DNA of 64,000 bases from Carposina sasakii (GCA_014607495.2 CP053152.1:12321899-12385898), one strand, 5' to 3'. Counted from the stretch's first letter, positions 10,557 to 21,289 are shown. The notes: generated by a model from the sequence alone, not told the origin. Translations and numbers: made by a program.

Positions 10557-13500
10557 GTAAGCAATGTACATACTTTACTAAAGTAATTAATGAGTAATAA
10601 TTATGCCTCCGCCTAGCCAACGTTTTAAATTAATCTATAAATTTGGTGAAGAATTTTTTCCATTTCTTTAATAATAATTTTTTAGTCTATATTGAAAATA
10701 TGAAAAATAATATTCACATGTTTATTGCTAGCATAATGTGTAATGTTTAAAATAAGCATCGAAATATAAAATATTCATGCTTGTAGAGAGATAAGGCAGC
10801 GGTTTGGCTACGCGGCAGGAAAATGTAGATCAGCTGACCTTAAGGAGAAAATCATAACTGGTTTAACCGGATTCAAATGTTTCTTATATTTTTATTATTA
10901 GCTTTAGGATTAAAGAATAATACAGATTGACGTTTTAACTTTCCAGGGTAATAGGGATGAAGACCCTCGCGTGGACCGGAACAGAGCCAGAGAAGATGCC
11001 AGGACTTTGCTACAAGCAGGTAAAGTTATTACTAAATAAATTCATTATTGCCCCTGCCTGCCCGTGGGTATCATACGAGGCGATTAAGGGTTTCCGGGAG
11101 GTGGGCAGCAGCGCCTCCCGTATTGACATCATAGTCCGAAAATCATACTGCGGTTACCAACCCACCTGCCCAGCGTGGTGACTATGGGCAAAACCCCCCA
11201 GTGGTAGTAGCCTTGTGGCGTGCCCTGGGGGAGGCTTACGTCCAGCAGTGGACTGCAATAGGCTGAAGAAGAAGAAGTTCATTATTACGGACAGAGAATC
11301 AAAAGGAGGAAAATTAATTAAAAAAACAACCATCATCATCTGCTCATTATTATCTTATACTATATATTTAATATTATAAAGCTGAAGAGTTTGTTTGTTT
11401 GTTTGTTTGTTTGATTGAACGCGCTAATCTCCGGAACTACTGGGTCGAATTAAAAAATTCTTTTTGTGTTGGATAGTCCATTTATCGAGGAAGGCTTTAG
11501 GCTATATATCATCACAGTGCGACCAATAGGGACGAAGAATAAGAGGAAAATGTGGAAAAAACGGGGAAAATTATTCAACTTTGGAGACTTCCGTTGCGTG
11601 CGCTGCGTAAACGGTTCAAGTTATCCAAAAAATATGTATGAAAGAATAAAATGACGTAGAAATGATATGAAAGAAAAAAATTGAAGGTCTAGACTGCCTG
11701 ATGCAGAACCCTTAGCAGCCCAGCTAAACTTTGAGAGATATGAAAATACCGTCTTAGGAAAAGTTGCTCAGCATGATAAGCACTTTCTAATAACGTAATA
11801 AAATTGAAGGTCTAGATAACCTGATGCAGAACCCTTAACAGCCCAGCTAAATTTTGAGAGATATGAAAATACCGTCTTAGGAAAAGTTATTCAACATTTT
11901 AAAAGAATTCAATTCCCTGTTAAGTTATCTTTTGCTGTAACAATTAATAAATCACAGGGGCAAACGTTTAAACACGTTGGAATTGACTTACGTCAAGACT
12001 GCTTTTCACACGGCCAATTATATGTCGCGTTGTCAAGATCGGGTTGCGGAGAAAATCAGTATGTTCTTCTGCTACAAGAAAATAAAACAAAAAATATAAT
12101 TTACGCAGAAGTACTTTAAAATATTTTATTCTGTTTGCTGACGCGGACGAAGTCGCGGGCAACAGCTAGTCTCATTATAACCAGGCGCATTTGATTATCG
12201 ACACGAAATGGAGACGCGTTTGAGACTTGAATAACCACTCTGCACTCTAGTACTCGGGAAGTCTTCTGTAGTTATTGACAGTGGAGGCGTGAGGGTTTCA
12301 GGCTGTGTTTAAACCAAACTGTCAGCCGCCGAAAATGAGCGTGCGTAACGCAGTTCATTCTGTTTATTTATGCGCAGACGCTGACAAAGATATCGTTTAT
12401 TTTTACGTTTACACTGGGGCTTACAGTTGGCGACCAACACTGCTGAATATGGCCTTAATGCAATCCATTCATATAAAAATTGCCTTTATCGCACCGACAG
12501 AAATACACATAGAATATTTTTTGTTTACTCTAGGAAATCCTCGTTCATAACCTTGATGACGTCATACTTCGTCACATCCCAACGTCACGTCCACCAAATC
12601 TACATTGTGACCTCATGAGTGTTGCGATGACCTTCAATTGTGTTCTTTCCTCGTCATCTCTATAATATTGTGCAACGAACTTAGTAATCGTTGGCCCGAG
12701 TTTATAACATGCGAGTGTGACTAATGTATTGTTTTTGTCTATAGTAAGTAGTTCCTATGAATGACGCGTTCATTCAGGTTGTAATAGTCATGATTATTCT
12801 TAGGAAGTTTTTTTGTGTCTCACGTTTTGTAACAGAAGAAAATGAACTGTATAATTTTAGTATTCACATGAGGGTTCTTTTTTTTGTACGGAAACTTAAA
12901 AATATGGTTTTGGGTTATTATATATTATACTGGCTCTACACGTAACTTAATACATATCTACGAGTAGGTGGAGTAATTTGGATATTTGTATCAGGCATAC
13001 GTCCGCATATGCGTTTGTCGACAATCCATACTTCCACAGATCAAATTACCGTCATACGAGTACACAGTGCGCATTATGATGGGCAATGACATCGGCATTT
13101 TAGGTGGCAAATAAACTTTATTTCCATTAGTGATCATGGGTCACTTTTAGAATAAATTAGACAGATCGGACCGGTCAAACTCGCAAGGAAAACGTATGAG
13201 CATTACGGACTGTCGAGAGAATCGTGCACGAAATAATAAATTTAGTAGACAGCAGTATATTGCCTGCCAAACTTGCCAAATTAAAATAAATATGTAATGT
13301 ACAAGCACATGTTTTATTGCAATAGAATCACCTCATTGATTTCCGTTTTGTCTATTTCAGGTGAACTACGCCTAGGTACCGACGAGTCGGTTTTCAACGC
13401 GGTGCTCTGTTCCCGTTCGTTCCCGCAGCTGGCGGCCATCTTCCAGGAGTACCACGAGCTGACGGGGCACGACATCGATGACGCCATCCGGGCCGAGTTC

Positions 13501-16210
13501 TCGGGCGACTTGGAGAAGGCTTTGAGAGCTATAGGTGAGTTTCTACAGCTATTTACCAAGCTAGTTACTAATATGTGCGCAGAAACTAATTGTATAATAT
13601 TTACTATAAATATTAATAAGAAAATGAAAAATAAATCACCTGAGTGAGATTTGAACTCACGACCTCTTGCATTCCGTGCATCGCTCTAACCAACTGAGCT
13701 ATCGGGTCATTTAATAATATTTCTCTTTCACGACTGGTTTGCTGGAAGAAATCTCTCTAAGAGATAAGCACGCCTCTGTACATCTTTCTTGTTATAAATT
13801 TTATTTGTGAAAACTTTACTGTGTACAATAAAGAATAAGAATAATAGTGTGTTCGCGGGGCGAACACTCACACACTCTCAATTTTTGCTATCGCATTGGC
13901 TTCGTGTTTGCTACTGTAAATTAGGTAATAATAGCCCTGCCCATTTTATTTGCCGTTGGATATAGTCCGCGAGGCGTAAGCTGAGCTTTGCAAATTGCTT
14001 GTACACTCACACAAATGCAAAGCTCAGCTTACACCTCGCGGACTGTACTCATTCAAGCATTGCATTTGTGTGAGTGTACAAGCAAGGGGCGCGTCGCGTT
14101 TACACTCACACAAATGCACTAACTGCGCTGACTGTAGCAACAGCACTTTTTTGGTCGAGATTTTTAGTTATCGCTAGGGATCATAGAATAGGTTCTGTTC
14201 TCTACTAATCATACGATTTCGCTATGTACTTATTCAAAATATGTAATAACTGTTCGGTTGTCTACTGTTCCATTTATTAAGAATCTTGTAAACTAGGTAC
14301 TGCTCGCTGTATATTTTAACACATTCGCAGGCGTCTTCAGTTTGACGCCTAGTGCCAGGACGCAAATAAGTTTCGGCGGTACCTCTTGAAAATCAAGGTG
14401 ACGCAAATACGTAGTCCAGCACCTAACAAAACCAGCAGTGGATTTTAAACTGATTTTAACTGACGAGTCAAAAACTAATATCACCACCCCCATCCGTTAA
14501 TACATGTATACGCATTGTTCATCCAACTGCATCTTCTATTCCAGTGAAAGTGGTCCGCAACAAGACGCTGCTATTCGCCGAGCTTCTACACAAGTCGATG
14601 AAAGGTCTCGGCACAAACGACCGACAACTCATCCGGGTGATGGTGACGCGCAGCGAGATCGATCTGGGAGAGATCGCAGACCTGTTCAAGGTCAAGTACG
14701 GGGAGAGTCTGCAGAGCTGGATTGAGGTATGATTACACAATCCTACTACATAATCTGTACATGATATTATCCGGCAGAAGACCAAAGTGACAGACATAGT
14801 CTCGAAATGTAGCAGACTGAAGTGGCAGTGGGCCGGCCACATCTGTCGTAGAACCGATGGACGGTGGAGTAAACAGGTTCTCGAATGGAGACCGCGCCTC
14901 GGCAAGCGTAGCGTTGGGCGCCACCGGCCAGATGGACCGATGACTTAAAGAGGACGGCTGGTAGTGACTGGATGGCAAAAACGGGAGATCGAGCTATGTG
15001 GCGTACACTGGGGGAGGCCTACGTCCAGCAGTGGACTGCAAGAGGCTGACGATGACGATGAATCTGTACATACAAAGCCTTGAGCTCACCTCGGATGCTT
15101 ATGCGTAGACGTAAGCATAGACGGCAAGCGGTGTGTCCTGTCTTATACAGTTCTCTACTACTACGCGTGGTACGTGCAAGGTGTGCTCGGGGCTTAATAG
15201 TTAATAGTTGAATGGGCATTTTCCGCACTTAGTGAAGTGAAGCGATTCTACGTATTTTACTACCCGACTGCGCCAGAAAAGTGTTATGTTTTTCGAGTGT
15301 CTAAATTTGTATATAACGTTTTTCCGAAATTAGTGAATTGCTTTCGACACGAAACTAGGTAGGGGAAAAAAACAACTTTCACTACGGGGCCAAATCCGAA
15401 ATAGTGAAAAAAATCTGCTGTTCCACACATTTCAGTGCAGTAAAAATTCAAGATGGATGTATGGAACAGCAGATTTTTATTTCATTATTTTGGAGTTGGC
15501 CACATAGTGAAAGATATTTCTTTTTCCCTATCTAGTTTTGTGTCAAAAGCAAATCACTAATTTCGGAAAGACCTTATATACAAATTTACACACTCGAAAA
15601 ACATGCTTCTTCTGGCGCAGACGGGTAGTAAAATACGTAGAATCGCTTCACTTCACTTCCCTAAGTGCGAAAAATGCCCATTCAGACTATTAATCAGAAA
15701 GACGTTATGTATGTATATTTATTTGCACGGTCTAGAGCTTTGGCATGTCGCATTTGAGCTTTAGATAATTAGATTTGTCTTAGTCTTAAAGCATGATACT
15801 TGGTCAAAAAAATTTACGTAGGTAGTCGGGTATTTTTTTAAGTAGCTGTGTGAGGTTATTTACCTTGCCCCACAACTCCAACCAAACTAGATTTTCCCAA
15901 AAGGTCAGCAGTCTGTGAGTCTTGCTGAACATTTCCGAATGTGACGCCGGCGAGCGTGACCCGTTGTTCGTATTATACATATAAAATGTTTGTCCTGAAT
16001 GTCTGACGTAACATCAACGCGTAGCCTAAACCTTTGACCTTTATAGCCTATGTCTTATCCTAAAGTATAAACCCCTTACAATAATAAAAAATATTATTTT
16101 AGTTTTAAAGTAATCAATCAACAATTTTGGTATTTATTTATTGTCTCTTACAGGGCGACTGCTCCGGCCATTACAAGAAGTGTTTGCTGGGTCTGCTTGG
16201 CTTGTATTAA
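10477..16210 (+). CDS. AnxB11: Annexin (AnxB11-like), C-terminal five exons
   Basis: Calcium-dependent phospholipid-binding protein that acts on the cytosolic face of membranes. Five exons join in phase: 10477-10556, 10947-11019, 13361-13534, 14545-14726 and 16154-16210. They give about 187 residues, the C-terminal 60% of a roughly 320-residue annexin core. Visible parts: the end of repeat 2 ([15 protein letters not shown]), repeat 3 ([16 protein letters not shown]) and repeat 4 ([20 protein letters not shown]) with a type II calcium loop GLGT and a downstream acidic residue at SWIE, ending [12 protein letters not shown]. Words such as [20 protein letters not shown] and [12 protein letters not shown] resemble Drosophila AnxB11 more than AnxB9 or AnxB10; that paralogue call is from memory of the family. 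The N-terminal exons are not in the recognisable sequence. AATAAA at 16356 is one possible poly(A) signal. Confidence 0.88.
10947..11019 (+). CDS. AnxB11: Annexin exon b (repeat 2-3 linker)
   Basis: Acceptor TTCCAG|GGT, donor CAG|GTAAAG. Encodes [20 protein letters not shown] and LLQA, the linker that opens repeat 3. The last base joins GT of the next exon to make Gly. Confidence 0.88.
11051..11278 (+). repeat. Intronic retroposon repeat, copy 1
   Basis: Contains GGCGATTAAGGGTTTCCGGG, CCAGCGTGGTGACTATGGGC and the 3' phrase CAGCAGTGGACTGCAATAGG followed by GAAGAAGAAGAAG. A - strand copy is at 52582-52812. The end matches the C-terminal codons of RTE-like LINEs (YVQQW), so it is a LINE tail or a SINE that borrowed it. 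Confidence 0.65.
11385..11676 (+). repeat. GTTT microsatellite plus Helitron-like segment
   Basis: (GTTT)n at 11388-11411 is followed by GAACGCGCTAATCTCCGG and GATAGTCCATTTATCGAGG. I recognise this as common lepidopteran repeat sequence, often found just inside Helitron 3' regions, and it is directly upstream of the helicase tail. Confidence 0.4.
11677..12169 (+). mobile_element. Helitron 3' end with helicase C-terminus
   Basis: Truncated rolling-circle transposon in an annexin intron. It contains the C-terminal helicase codons, then a GC hairpin (GCGGACGAAGTCGCGGGC) and the CTAG terminus at 12166-12169 followed by T, as expected for Helitron ends. A 123 bp segment beginning AAAATTGAAGGTCTAG at 11677 is repeated in tandem from 11800. 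The Rep domain and 5' end are missing. Confidence 0.78.
11889..12119 (+). pseudogene. Helitron helicase C-terminal fragment
   Basis: Open frame reading [48 protein letters not shown] and [14 protein letters not shown]. TINKSQGQ and [10 protein letters not shown] are the last helicase motifs (V and VI) of Pif1-like Helitron helicases. Everything N-terminal is absent or scrambled, so it is a remnant. Confidence 0.8.
12170..13360 (+). other. Annexin intron, no other feature seen
   Basis: AT-rich intron sequence ending in acceptor TTTGTCTATTTCAG at 13360. No convincing exon, RNA or repeat pair recognised. Confidence 0.45.
13361..13534 (+). CDS. AnxB11: Annexin exon c (repeat 3)
   Basis: Acceptor TTTCAG|GTG, donor ATAG|GTGAGT. 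Encodes [38 protein letters not shown] and [17 protein letters not shown]: a full annexin repeat with the GTD loop and helix signatures. Notably GC-rich compared with the flanking introns, as expected for host exons. Confidence 0.92.
13637..13708 (-). repeat. tRNA-like SINE head
   Basis: On the - strand: GACCCGATAGCTCAGTTGG, TTAGAGC and GTGAGTTCAAATCTCAC give a D-arm, a T-arm with B-box and a partly paired acceptor. The anticodon arm does not form five pairs and lacks a proper U33, so it is not a functional tRNA. It is related to the modules at 21481 and 61553. Confidence 0.6.
13728..13848 (+). repeat. LINE 3' tail (CTGGAAGAAATCTCT family), copy 1
   Basis: CTGGAAGAAATCTCT, AGATAAGCACGCCT, TGTACAT and the end GTGTACAATAAAGAATAAGA. 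Similar copies are at 23398-23522 and 24670-24815. The AATAAAG-containing tail suggests retroposition. Confidence 0.6.
13853..13937. repeat. Half copy of the AAGCAAAGCC/GCGATCGC MITE family
   Basis: CGCGGGGCGA...CACACTCTCAATTTTTGC and TATCGCATTGG match the centre and right arm of the MITE at 52937-53113. Confidence 0.5.
13964..14118. repeat. Interleaved inverted repeats
   Basis: Arm A 13964-13994 pairs with 14016-14044 (CCGCGAGG(C)GTAAGCTGAGC type). Arm B 13995-14019 pairs perfectly with 14061-14085 (TTGCTTGTACACTCACAC). The order is A-B-A'-B', with a third partial B copy at 14100-14118. Intronic. Confidence 0.75.
14325..14430 (+). repeat. Dispersed repeat (CCTAGTGCCAGGACGC), copy 1
   Basis: GTGCCA.GG.C.CAAATAAG, GGTACCTCTTGAAAA and ACGCAAATACGTAGTC align in order with 19367-19476. 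Class unknown. Confidence 0.5.
14545..14726 (+). CDS. AnxB11: Annexin exon d (repeat 4)
   Basis: Acceptor TTCCAG|TG, donor GAG|GTATGA. Encodes [40 protein letters not shown] and [13 protein letters not shown]: the fourth repeat with calcium loop MKGLGT and the acidic cap at the end. Confidence 0.92.
14760..15054 (+). mobile_element. RTE-like LINE, C-terminal codons and 3' end
   Basis: Begins about 35 bp after the donor of annexin exon d. Reads [55 protein letters not shown] and [14 protein letters not shown] with small frame slips, then a GATGACGATGA tail. This is the conserved C-terminal region of RTE-type LINE proteins; heavily 5'-truncated. Confidence 0.75.
15074..15195. repeat. Hairpin MITE, copy 1 of the 43389 family
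   Basis: AAGCCTTGAGCTCACCTCGG at the left against GGTGTGCTCGGGGCTT at the right, with internal ATGCGTAGACGTAAGCATAG shared with 43389-43530. Confidence 0.65.
15201..15693. repeat. ~490 bp foldback element
   Basis: Left arm 15201-15435 (TTAATAGTTGAATGGGCATT...) is complementary to right arm 15450-15693 (...AATGCCCATTCAGACTATTAA), with a loop around AAAAATTCAAGATGG. The arms include mirrored copies of the ACCCGACTGCGCC end of the MITE at 54038-54193. Confidence 0.72.
15700..15831 (+). repeat. Right part of the ACCCGACTGCG MITE family
   Basis: GTATGTATATTTATTTG..., TTGGTCAAAAAAATTTACG and TAGTCGGGTA correspond to the right half of 54038-54193. The matching left end is at 15262-15300, so the foldback interrupts or rearranges this element. 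Confidence 0.5.
16154..16210 (+). CDS. AnxB11: Annexin last coding exon
   Basis: Acceptor TCTCTTACAG|GGC, in phase after SWIE. Encodes [18 protein letters not shown] then TAA at 16208. GDxSGxYKKxLLxLLG is the canonical annexin C-terminus. Some insect annexins use alternative last exons, so other C-termini could exist upstream or downstream. Confidence 0.9.
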   Translation, partial: GDCSGHYKKCLLGLLGLY

Positions 16211-17323
16211 TGACTACACTGCTTTCTCTTACGCTAGTGTATGTAAGTTTTATATTACCTATTTCTTGTATGTGTTACTATGTGTAGTTTGTATTTATAT
16301 GCTCAAATACTCACAATTTTCTCAAGATCGAACGTTGTTTATGATAATTCGTTATAATAAAAAATACGCTTCAAAGACAGAAACTGCTGTCTGTCATAGT
16401 TAGTTAGTAGGTTTTGCCAATAGAGTGCTGCAATATTGACTATTATTTCTACTTACCCATTATTCTATTTACCCACCGAAATCATTCACGAAATCGAGGA
16501 AGCTATTAATGCATTACAAGTTTCATATCGTATGTTTCTATTAGTAAAAAAATCTGAATCACGCCACATTCACCGCTTGACCAAGTAGTTCTCATTTGTC
16601 AAGTATTTCTCTATAATCTGTGGTTCTATCTTCTATGGGTAGTATGAGTGTAAGATGTCCTATGTAACGTCTATACTTGGGAACGAAACGAAGTTCATTT
16701 AAGCATAATGAATTGTTTTTATTCAAACTTCTGTAAACAACCGGTTGCTAGACGTCAAAAGACGGCTACGTGGTCGATTCAAAGAATACGTTTTTGTAAT
16801 CTATCTTTAGTGAGCATGGACCTTTTAAATTGGTAGGATAATACAATGTCATGTTTGACAGGGATTAGCGCGAAATTAGTCACACCAAAGTTTTTTTTGC
16901 TGTCAGCGTTATAGCTGTGGAAATCCTGGACCGAATTTAATCAAATAAAAGCTATGATTTTTTGTGTGAAGGCATCCAAAATTCTAATAATTTAATAACC
17001 AAAGGGTACCTACCATGTAGTAACACAAACAAAAGAAATAGGTATAACTTGATTTAAGAAAGTTATGAAAGTGCTTTTGATTATTTGTCACGGTCAATTA
17101 AGCCGTCCGCTTGATCTAAATGTTTAATAAAATCTCAATTTTTAATTATATAAATGATAGCTTATATATTTTTTATTTGTGCGCACGAATATTTTTGAAT
17201 CTTTACTCGTATATTTATATGTGCCTTTATGCATATGTAATATAGAAATTAAATTTCTATTAATATTTTATTGTCCTCATAGGCCAAATAGATCTGATAT
17301 TAATAAACGTTATGTATGATGAT
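16211..17323 (+). other. Annexin 3' UTR and downstream DNA
   Basis: Candidate poly(A) signals AATAAA at 16356 and 17126. The transcript end cannot be fixed from sequence alone. No other gene seen. Confidence 0.4.
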
Positions 17324-17466
17324 TTAGTGCCGATTTTTCCAAATGTCAGATAGCCTATCAAAGGAATGAAGTTGATGCTGTCTTTCTGTAAAACTTGATC
17401 ATGATAGAGACAGCATCACTTTATTCCTCTGATAGACTATCTGACGTTTGGAAAAATCGGCCCTTA
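17324..17466. repeat. Palindromic MITE (GCCGATTTTTCC), copy 1
   Basis: GCCGATTTTTCCAAATGTCA, GATAGCCTATC... at the left mirrors ...GATAGACTATCTGACGTTTG and GAAAAATCGGC at the right. Second copy at 56944-57088. Confidence 0.75.
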
Positions 17467-17819
17467 ATAATATAAAAATCAGTCCGACTGATGTGTTGCC
17501 TTAAAAATAACTTATGATTACTATAAACAACTAAGGAATAACCAACCATGTTCATTATAACTTTGATAGTAATAATGATAGCCCTTAAAGCTTAGTAGAA
17601 TCTATTTTCTAAAGAACTGATTTTGATACCCAAGGCCCCATATAGAATAAGAGTTTGTCAAATGTCTTTACACGTTGCATTTGAATGTATTTCATGTAAT
17701 TTAAATATACACGGATGTTCGTAGCAGTTAAGATGGACTTCTTTATGATGTGACTACATTACTGAAGTACGAAACATTTGCAACGCTTGCAACTGCTCGA
17801 GCGGTTTCGTGTACAGGAC

Positions 17820-18007
17820 GGCAATCGCGCAAAAAGTTTGACGTATTTACCAAAGCTAAATCACAACCAAAAACGTTATGTTATGAACGTCTCACTTTTG
17901 ACTGTTTTGACGTTGCCAAAATTTTACGCGATACAAAATGTGCATAATATAACGTTTTTGATTGTGGTTTTGCTTTGGTAAATACGTTTAACATTTGCGC
18001 GATTGCC
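17820..18007. repeat. MITE with ~58 bp inverted ends
   Basis: GGCAATCGCGCAAAAAGTTT and GACGTATTTACCAAAGC at the left pair with the complement of AAACGTTTAACATTTGCGC and GATTGCC at the right. 188 bp; one-armed relative at 8686-8758. Confidence 0.75.
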
Positions 18008-19366
18008 CTCCTTGTATCTGCGTATGTAGATGACTGTAGTCGATCTCTATTGCTTTAAGCAGTTCGTTTATGGCGGCCCTAAATCTAAAAAGAAAATCTA
18101 TTATATGTGGGACTGACATGCAGGTATACAGTTAGACGTTGTATTGTACAGCGGGTCGTTAATTTTGCTGTCAAATGTGTAATTCTTAATACTATTATGT
18201 ACTACTTAAATATAAGTTTTATTCCGATTTACTGTAAAGACAGGTAAATAATTTGTTGCTTTTTTTATTAAGTACATATTTGGCTTTTTTAATCAAAAGA
18301 GTTCTATTATCAGTTTCTTTTCTGTCAGTATTGTTTGTGTTTTTAGGTATTTTTTAATATTTTGTTTTTATGGGTAGTTAAGTTAGTAATTATAATCATT
18401 CTGAAAAGTTTATTTTGAAGTGGCTTAATTACTATCGACGATATTTCTGGACATAAATTGATTTAAAATATGTTGCAAAAACAAAATCTGTTAATGTTGC
18501 ATTTTCATAAATATAATTTTACCGTTGTAATATTTATTGTTGTTTCAATTAATAAGTTGTTATTACCCAGGATTAAAACCTTGATGGTAAGTTAGTGGCT
18601 AGAAGGGTATGGACGGAGGTATACTGTACGCATTTTATGCCTAAATTACGATTTGTTGGGCACGTGATTTTAGAACTTTTGTGCTATCGCCTTTTAAAAG
18701 TATCCTTAACAGGGATACATCGCCGTCTCTTTTAGATGTGTTCCAAAACTGTATAGCCAGAACTGCAGAAACATAAAAGAGATCCTACAGCTACGCTTAC
18801 CATCGCGAGACCAGATGCCAATGATCAGTGACAAGTTGCTAGCATATCGCCCAATAGTTTTATGTAAAAAAAACAGATGTCATCTTTAGAATTGGTGCCT
18901 AGAAACATCGAAAATCCCTTTGGCTAATGTATAGTGGGACCAATGCAATTTCAGCTAATCAAATAGCAAAAAAGTGGACTTCACACAGAAAGTTTCCTTC
19001 TTCATTAGACTAAACAAAAAAGGTGCTCCTTTCAGCCCAACCTTTGTGGATTGCAACTCATTTATTCTCGGCACCCGCGGCTCCCTTTTAAAATTAGTTT
19101 ACAAGCTAATTCGCGTCGCTCGCATTCATCTACGGTCCTTTCGTTTGTTGATCATCCATTAATCACCGTGGGACTGGGGTGAAGGAGTGTGGGCGTAGAT
19201 TTTGTTATAAATGACTACCACACATATGTTACGCTAGCTACCTAGACGAAAATGAGGTTTTCCCGTAGTCATCCTGTGACGTCTCATCCTATTTCTTTAC
19301 TCATCCCAAACTAGTATTTCTAACTCACTACTATTAAAATACACATTCGCTGTCGCCAGATTTTCT
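18008..19366. other. Unassigned AT-rich DNA
   Basis: Nothing recognised with confidence. 18731-18765 carries GTGTTCCAAAACTGTATAGC and CAGAACTGC, loosely similar to repeat phrases at 38550 and 40950. Confidence 0.35.
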
Positions 19367-19476
19367 AAGGGTGCCAACCCGACATCGGGTCAACGTCTAG
19401 TGCCACGGCCCAAATAAGCGTCATCGGCACCTCTAGAAAGCCTAGACGACCCAAATACATAGTCGCCGACACTGAA
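19367..19476 (+). repeat. Dispersed repeat (GTCTAGTGCCACGGC), copy 2
   Basis: Aligns in order with 14325-14430: TAGTGCCACGGCCCAAATAA, GGCACCTCTAGAAAG and CCCAAATACATAGTC. Confidence 0.5.
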
Positions 19477-19728
19477 TGTAGTGCTGCAAAGGACTTTAGG
19501 CTTTTAGGCTTAGATTTCAGCCTGTCGAGTCTTTTTTAGGACTAGACCAGTAAAATAGGCCTTTAAAGGCCTTGTCATTATAAAAACCTTATAGCTTTTT
19601 TTAAAGTACCTAGTAGGCTTGGAACTGCATAGAATCACAATGATATCGGCCATGAAAAACGGTTGTTTTTGCCACGTTTGACAAATATTGAAGGACTGAA
19701 ATTAAGTATCACTGTAGTCCCTCGCTAA

Positions 19729-19867
19729 GGCTGCGTTTCCACTGAGGCGGTGCGGAGAGGAGCGGTGCATGAATTGACCAATCACTATGCTCGAAATCTC
19801 TCGTCATGTTGTGATTGGTCAATTCATGAACCGCTCCTCTCCGCTCCGCCTCAGTGGAAACGCAACC
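19729..19867. repeat. Palindromic MITE (GGCTGCGTTTCCACTGAGGC)
   Basis: Left GGCTGCGTTTCCACTGAGGC and GGAGAGGAGCGG mirror CCGCTCCTCTCCGCTCC and GCCTCAGTGGAAACGCAACC at the right, with an inner TTGACCAATCAC / GTGATTGGTCAA stem. 139 bp, GC-rich arms. Confidence 0.78.
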
Positions 19868-20042
19868 ATAGTCGCCTCTTACAATCACCAGCGGGAAGGG
19901 AATGGGGAGTTTTCACTTAAGACTAAAAAGTATGAAATAAAAAGTATTTAAACAACAAACTTGTTAAATTTACTACTTAGTATTTATAAATGAAATTGTA
20001 TTAGGCGTTACAATTCGGAAGTTCAAACATTCACTATGGGTG

Positions 20043-20094
20043 TGCCCACCACCGGGCCCTACACCCTCCACTGACCCTCGGATCTGATAACTCA
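20043..20094 (-). repeat. Short GATCCGAGGGTCAGCGG repeat, copy 1
   Basis: - strand reads GATCCGAGGGTCAGTGGAGG, GTGTAGGGCCCGGTGGTGGG. Other copies at 25348-25425 and 41097-41140. Confidence 0.6.
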
Positions 20095-20480
20095 TAACTG
20101 CGAAAACAAGCACTTGCACTAACTACAATCGCCACGAGAAACCAGACCCGAGCACCTAGCTAGCATGCAAGATAATACATCGCACTATTTCTGAAATCAA
20201 AAACTAGATTAATAATCTACATAACTATCTTTCGCCAGCAACCGTGGCATCCTCATGATTATAGAAATTAGTAAATTAGTAAACCACTAATTATTATGAA
20301 ACTCGAAATTCTGTGTAGGCAATGTGTTGGGTTTTAAGGCCTTCAGGCTTATAACCAAAAGGCGATTAACGGAAAGTTCCCTCACGCACTATAATGTTAG
20401 AAGTCGCCTTACGTTATTTATTGCTTTTATTTTCGGTTATAAAACGAAATGATGGGTGATACAGCAACAACACATGTAGA

Positions 20481-20715
20481 AACCGGCCAAATACGAGTCG
20501 GACTTTCGCATAAAGGGTTCCGTACTATGGGGTATAAGTACCTACCTATATAAAACCTGCAAGAACTATAACTCTGTTTTTAGTATTTTTCGTTTTAACT
20601 TATCAAGCTATCATGGTTCATGAGATTCAACCCTGTGATAGACAGATGAACAGAGGAGTCTTAGTAGGTACCTACCTATATTTGGTTTTTACCCTTTAGG
20701 TACGGAACCCTAAAA
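20481..20715 (+). repeat. GGCCAAATACGAGTCGGAC repeat (GGGTTCCGTAC)
   Basis: AACCGGCCAAATACGAGTCG, AAGGGTTCCGTAC near the left and TACCCTTTAGGTACGGAACC near the right end, with ATCATGGTTCATGAGAT and GACAGATGAACAG inside. I recognise this as a very common lepidopteran interspersed repeat; the ends are partly complementary (GGTTCCGTAC / GTACGGAACC). Confidence 0.65.
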
Positions 20716-20899
20716 TCCACATTACGAATCTGACATTCATAGAACGAGAGGAAAATTTTTCCGCTATTTACTCCACTGTCCGTGTAAAAGCTGAAATTTT
20801 ATCGTCGGTAAATGACTCGGCTGTTAAACGCAACTGAAAGTAGTTTTCATAATGTTTTTGTTGCTATTTCCACGAGTTGGTGGTCTCGCAAAAAAATAA

Positions 20900-21175
20900 T
20901 TTTAATTTAATTTAGTCATTTATTTCATGTAATGTAATTCAACACATATTTTGTTAGTAGTTTCTGAATCCATGTTAGTAGTAGTGTTTATTCATTCCAT
21001 ACACATTATACTTATTCGCTCTCGCTTGGATGTGAGTACATGCACCATATGACAATGTTGCAAACCTTCTGTCAAACATATTGAAGATGCTGTTGGGGCT
21101 AGCCCGGACCCGGCGCACCAGAGATGTGCACCTTTTCCGCATCACTGTGTAGAAACAGTCCATCCACCTCTACTG
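20900..21175 (-). mobile_element. 5'-truncated LINE, C-terminal fragment
   Basis: - strand frame 21163-20975 reads MDCFYTVMRKRCTSLVRRVR, ASPNSIFNMFDRRF..., which matches the conserved C-terminal end of the RT family whose larger fragment is at 46018-47083 (there FNAIQRKRIASFMSRV). It is followed by an AT-rich tail ATGAAATAAATGAC. Truncated just upstream of the MDCFY block. Confidence 0.65.
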
Positions 21176-21289
21176 TTTGACTTGTCAACATTGTAGACAG
21201 TTGGTTGATATAACATTGAATAGGTAGGTAATTAAGTAATTCTTTAAGTATGTAATAATTTTGTAATATATAATATCTTGACTAAGATA

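Noticed and set aside
12305..12618. Additional annexin exon
   Set aside because: Open frames here show no annexin repeat words and lack in-phase splice sites; exons at 10947-11019 and 13361-13534 already join in phase.
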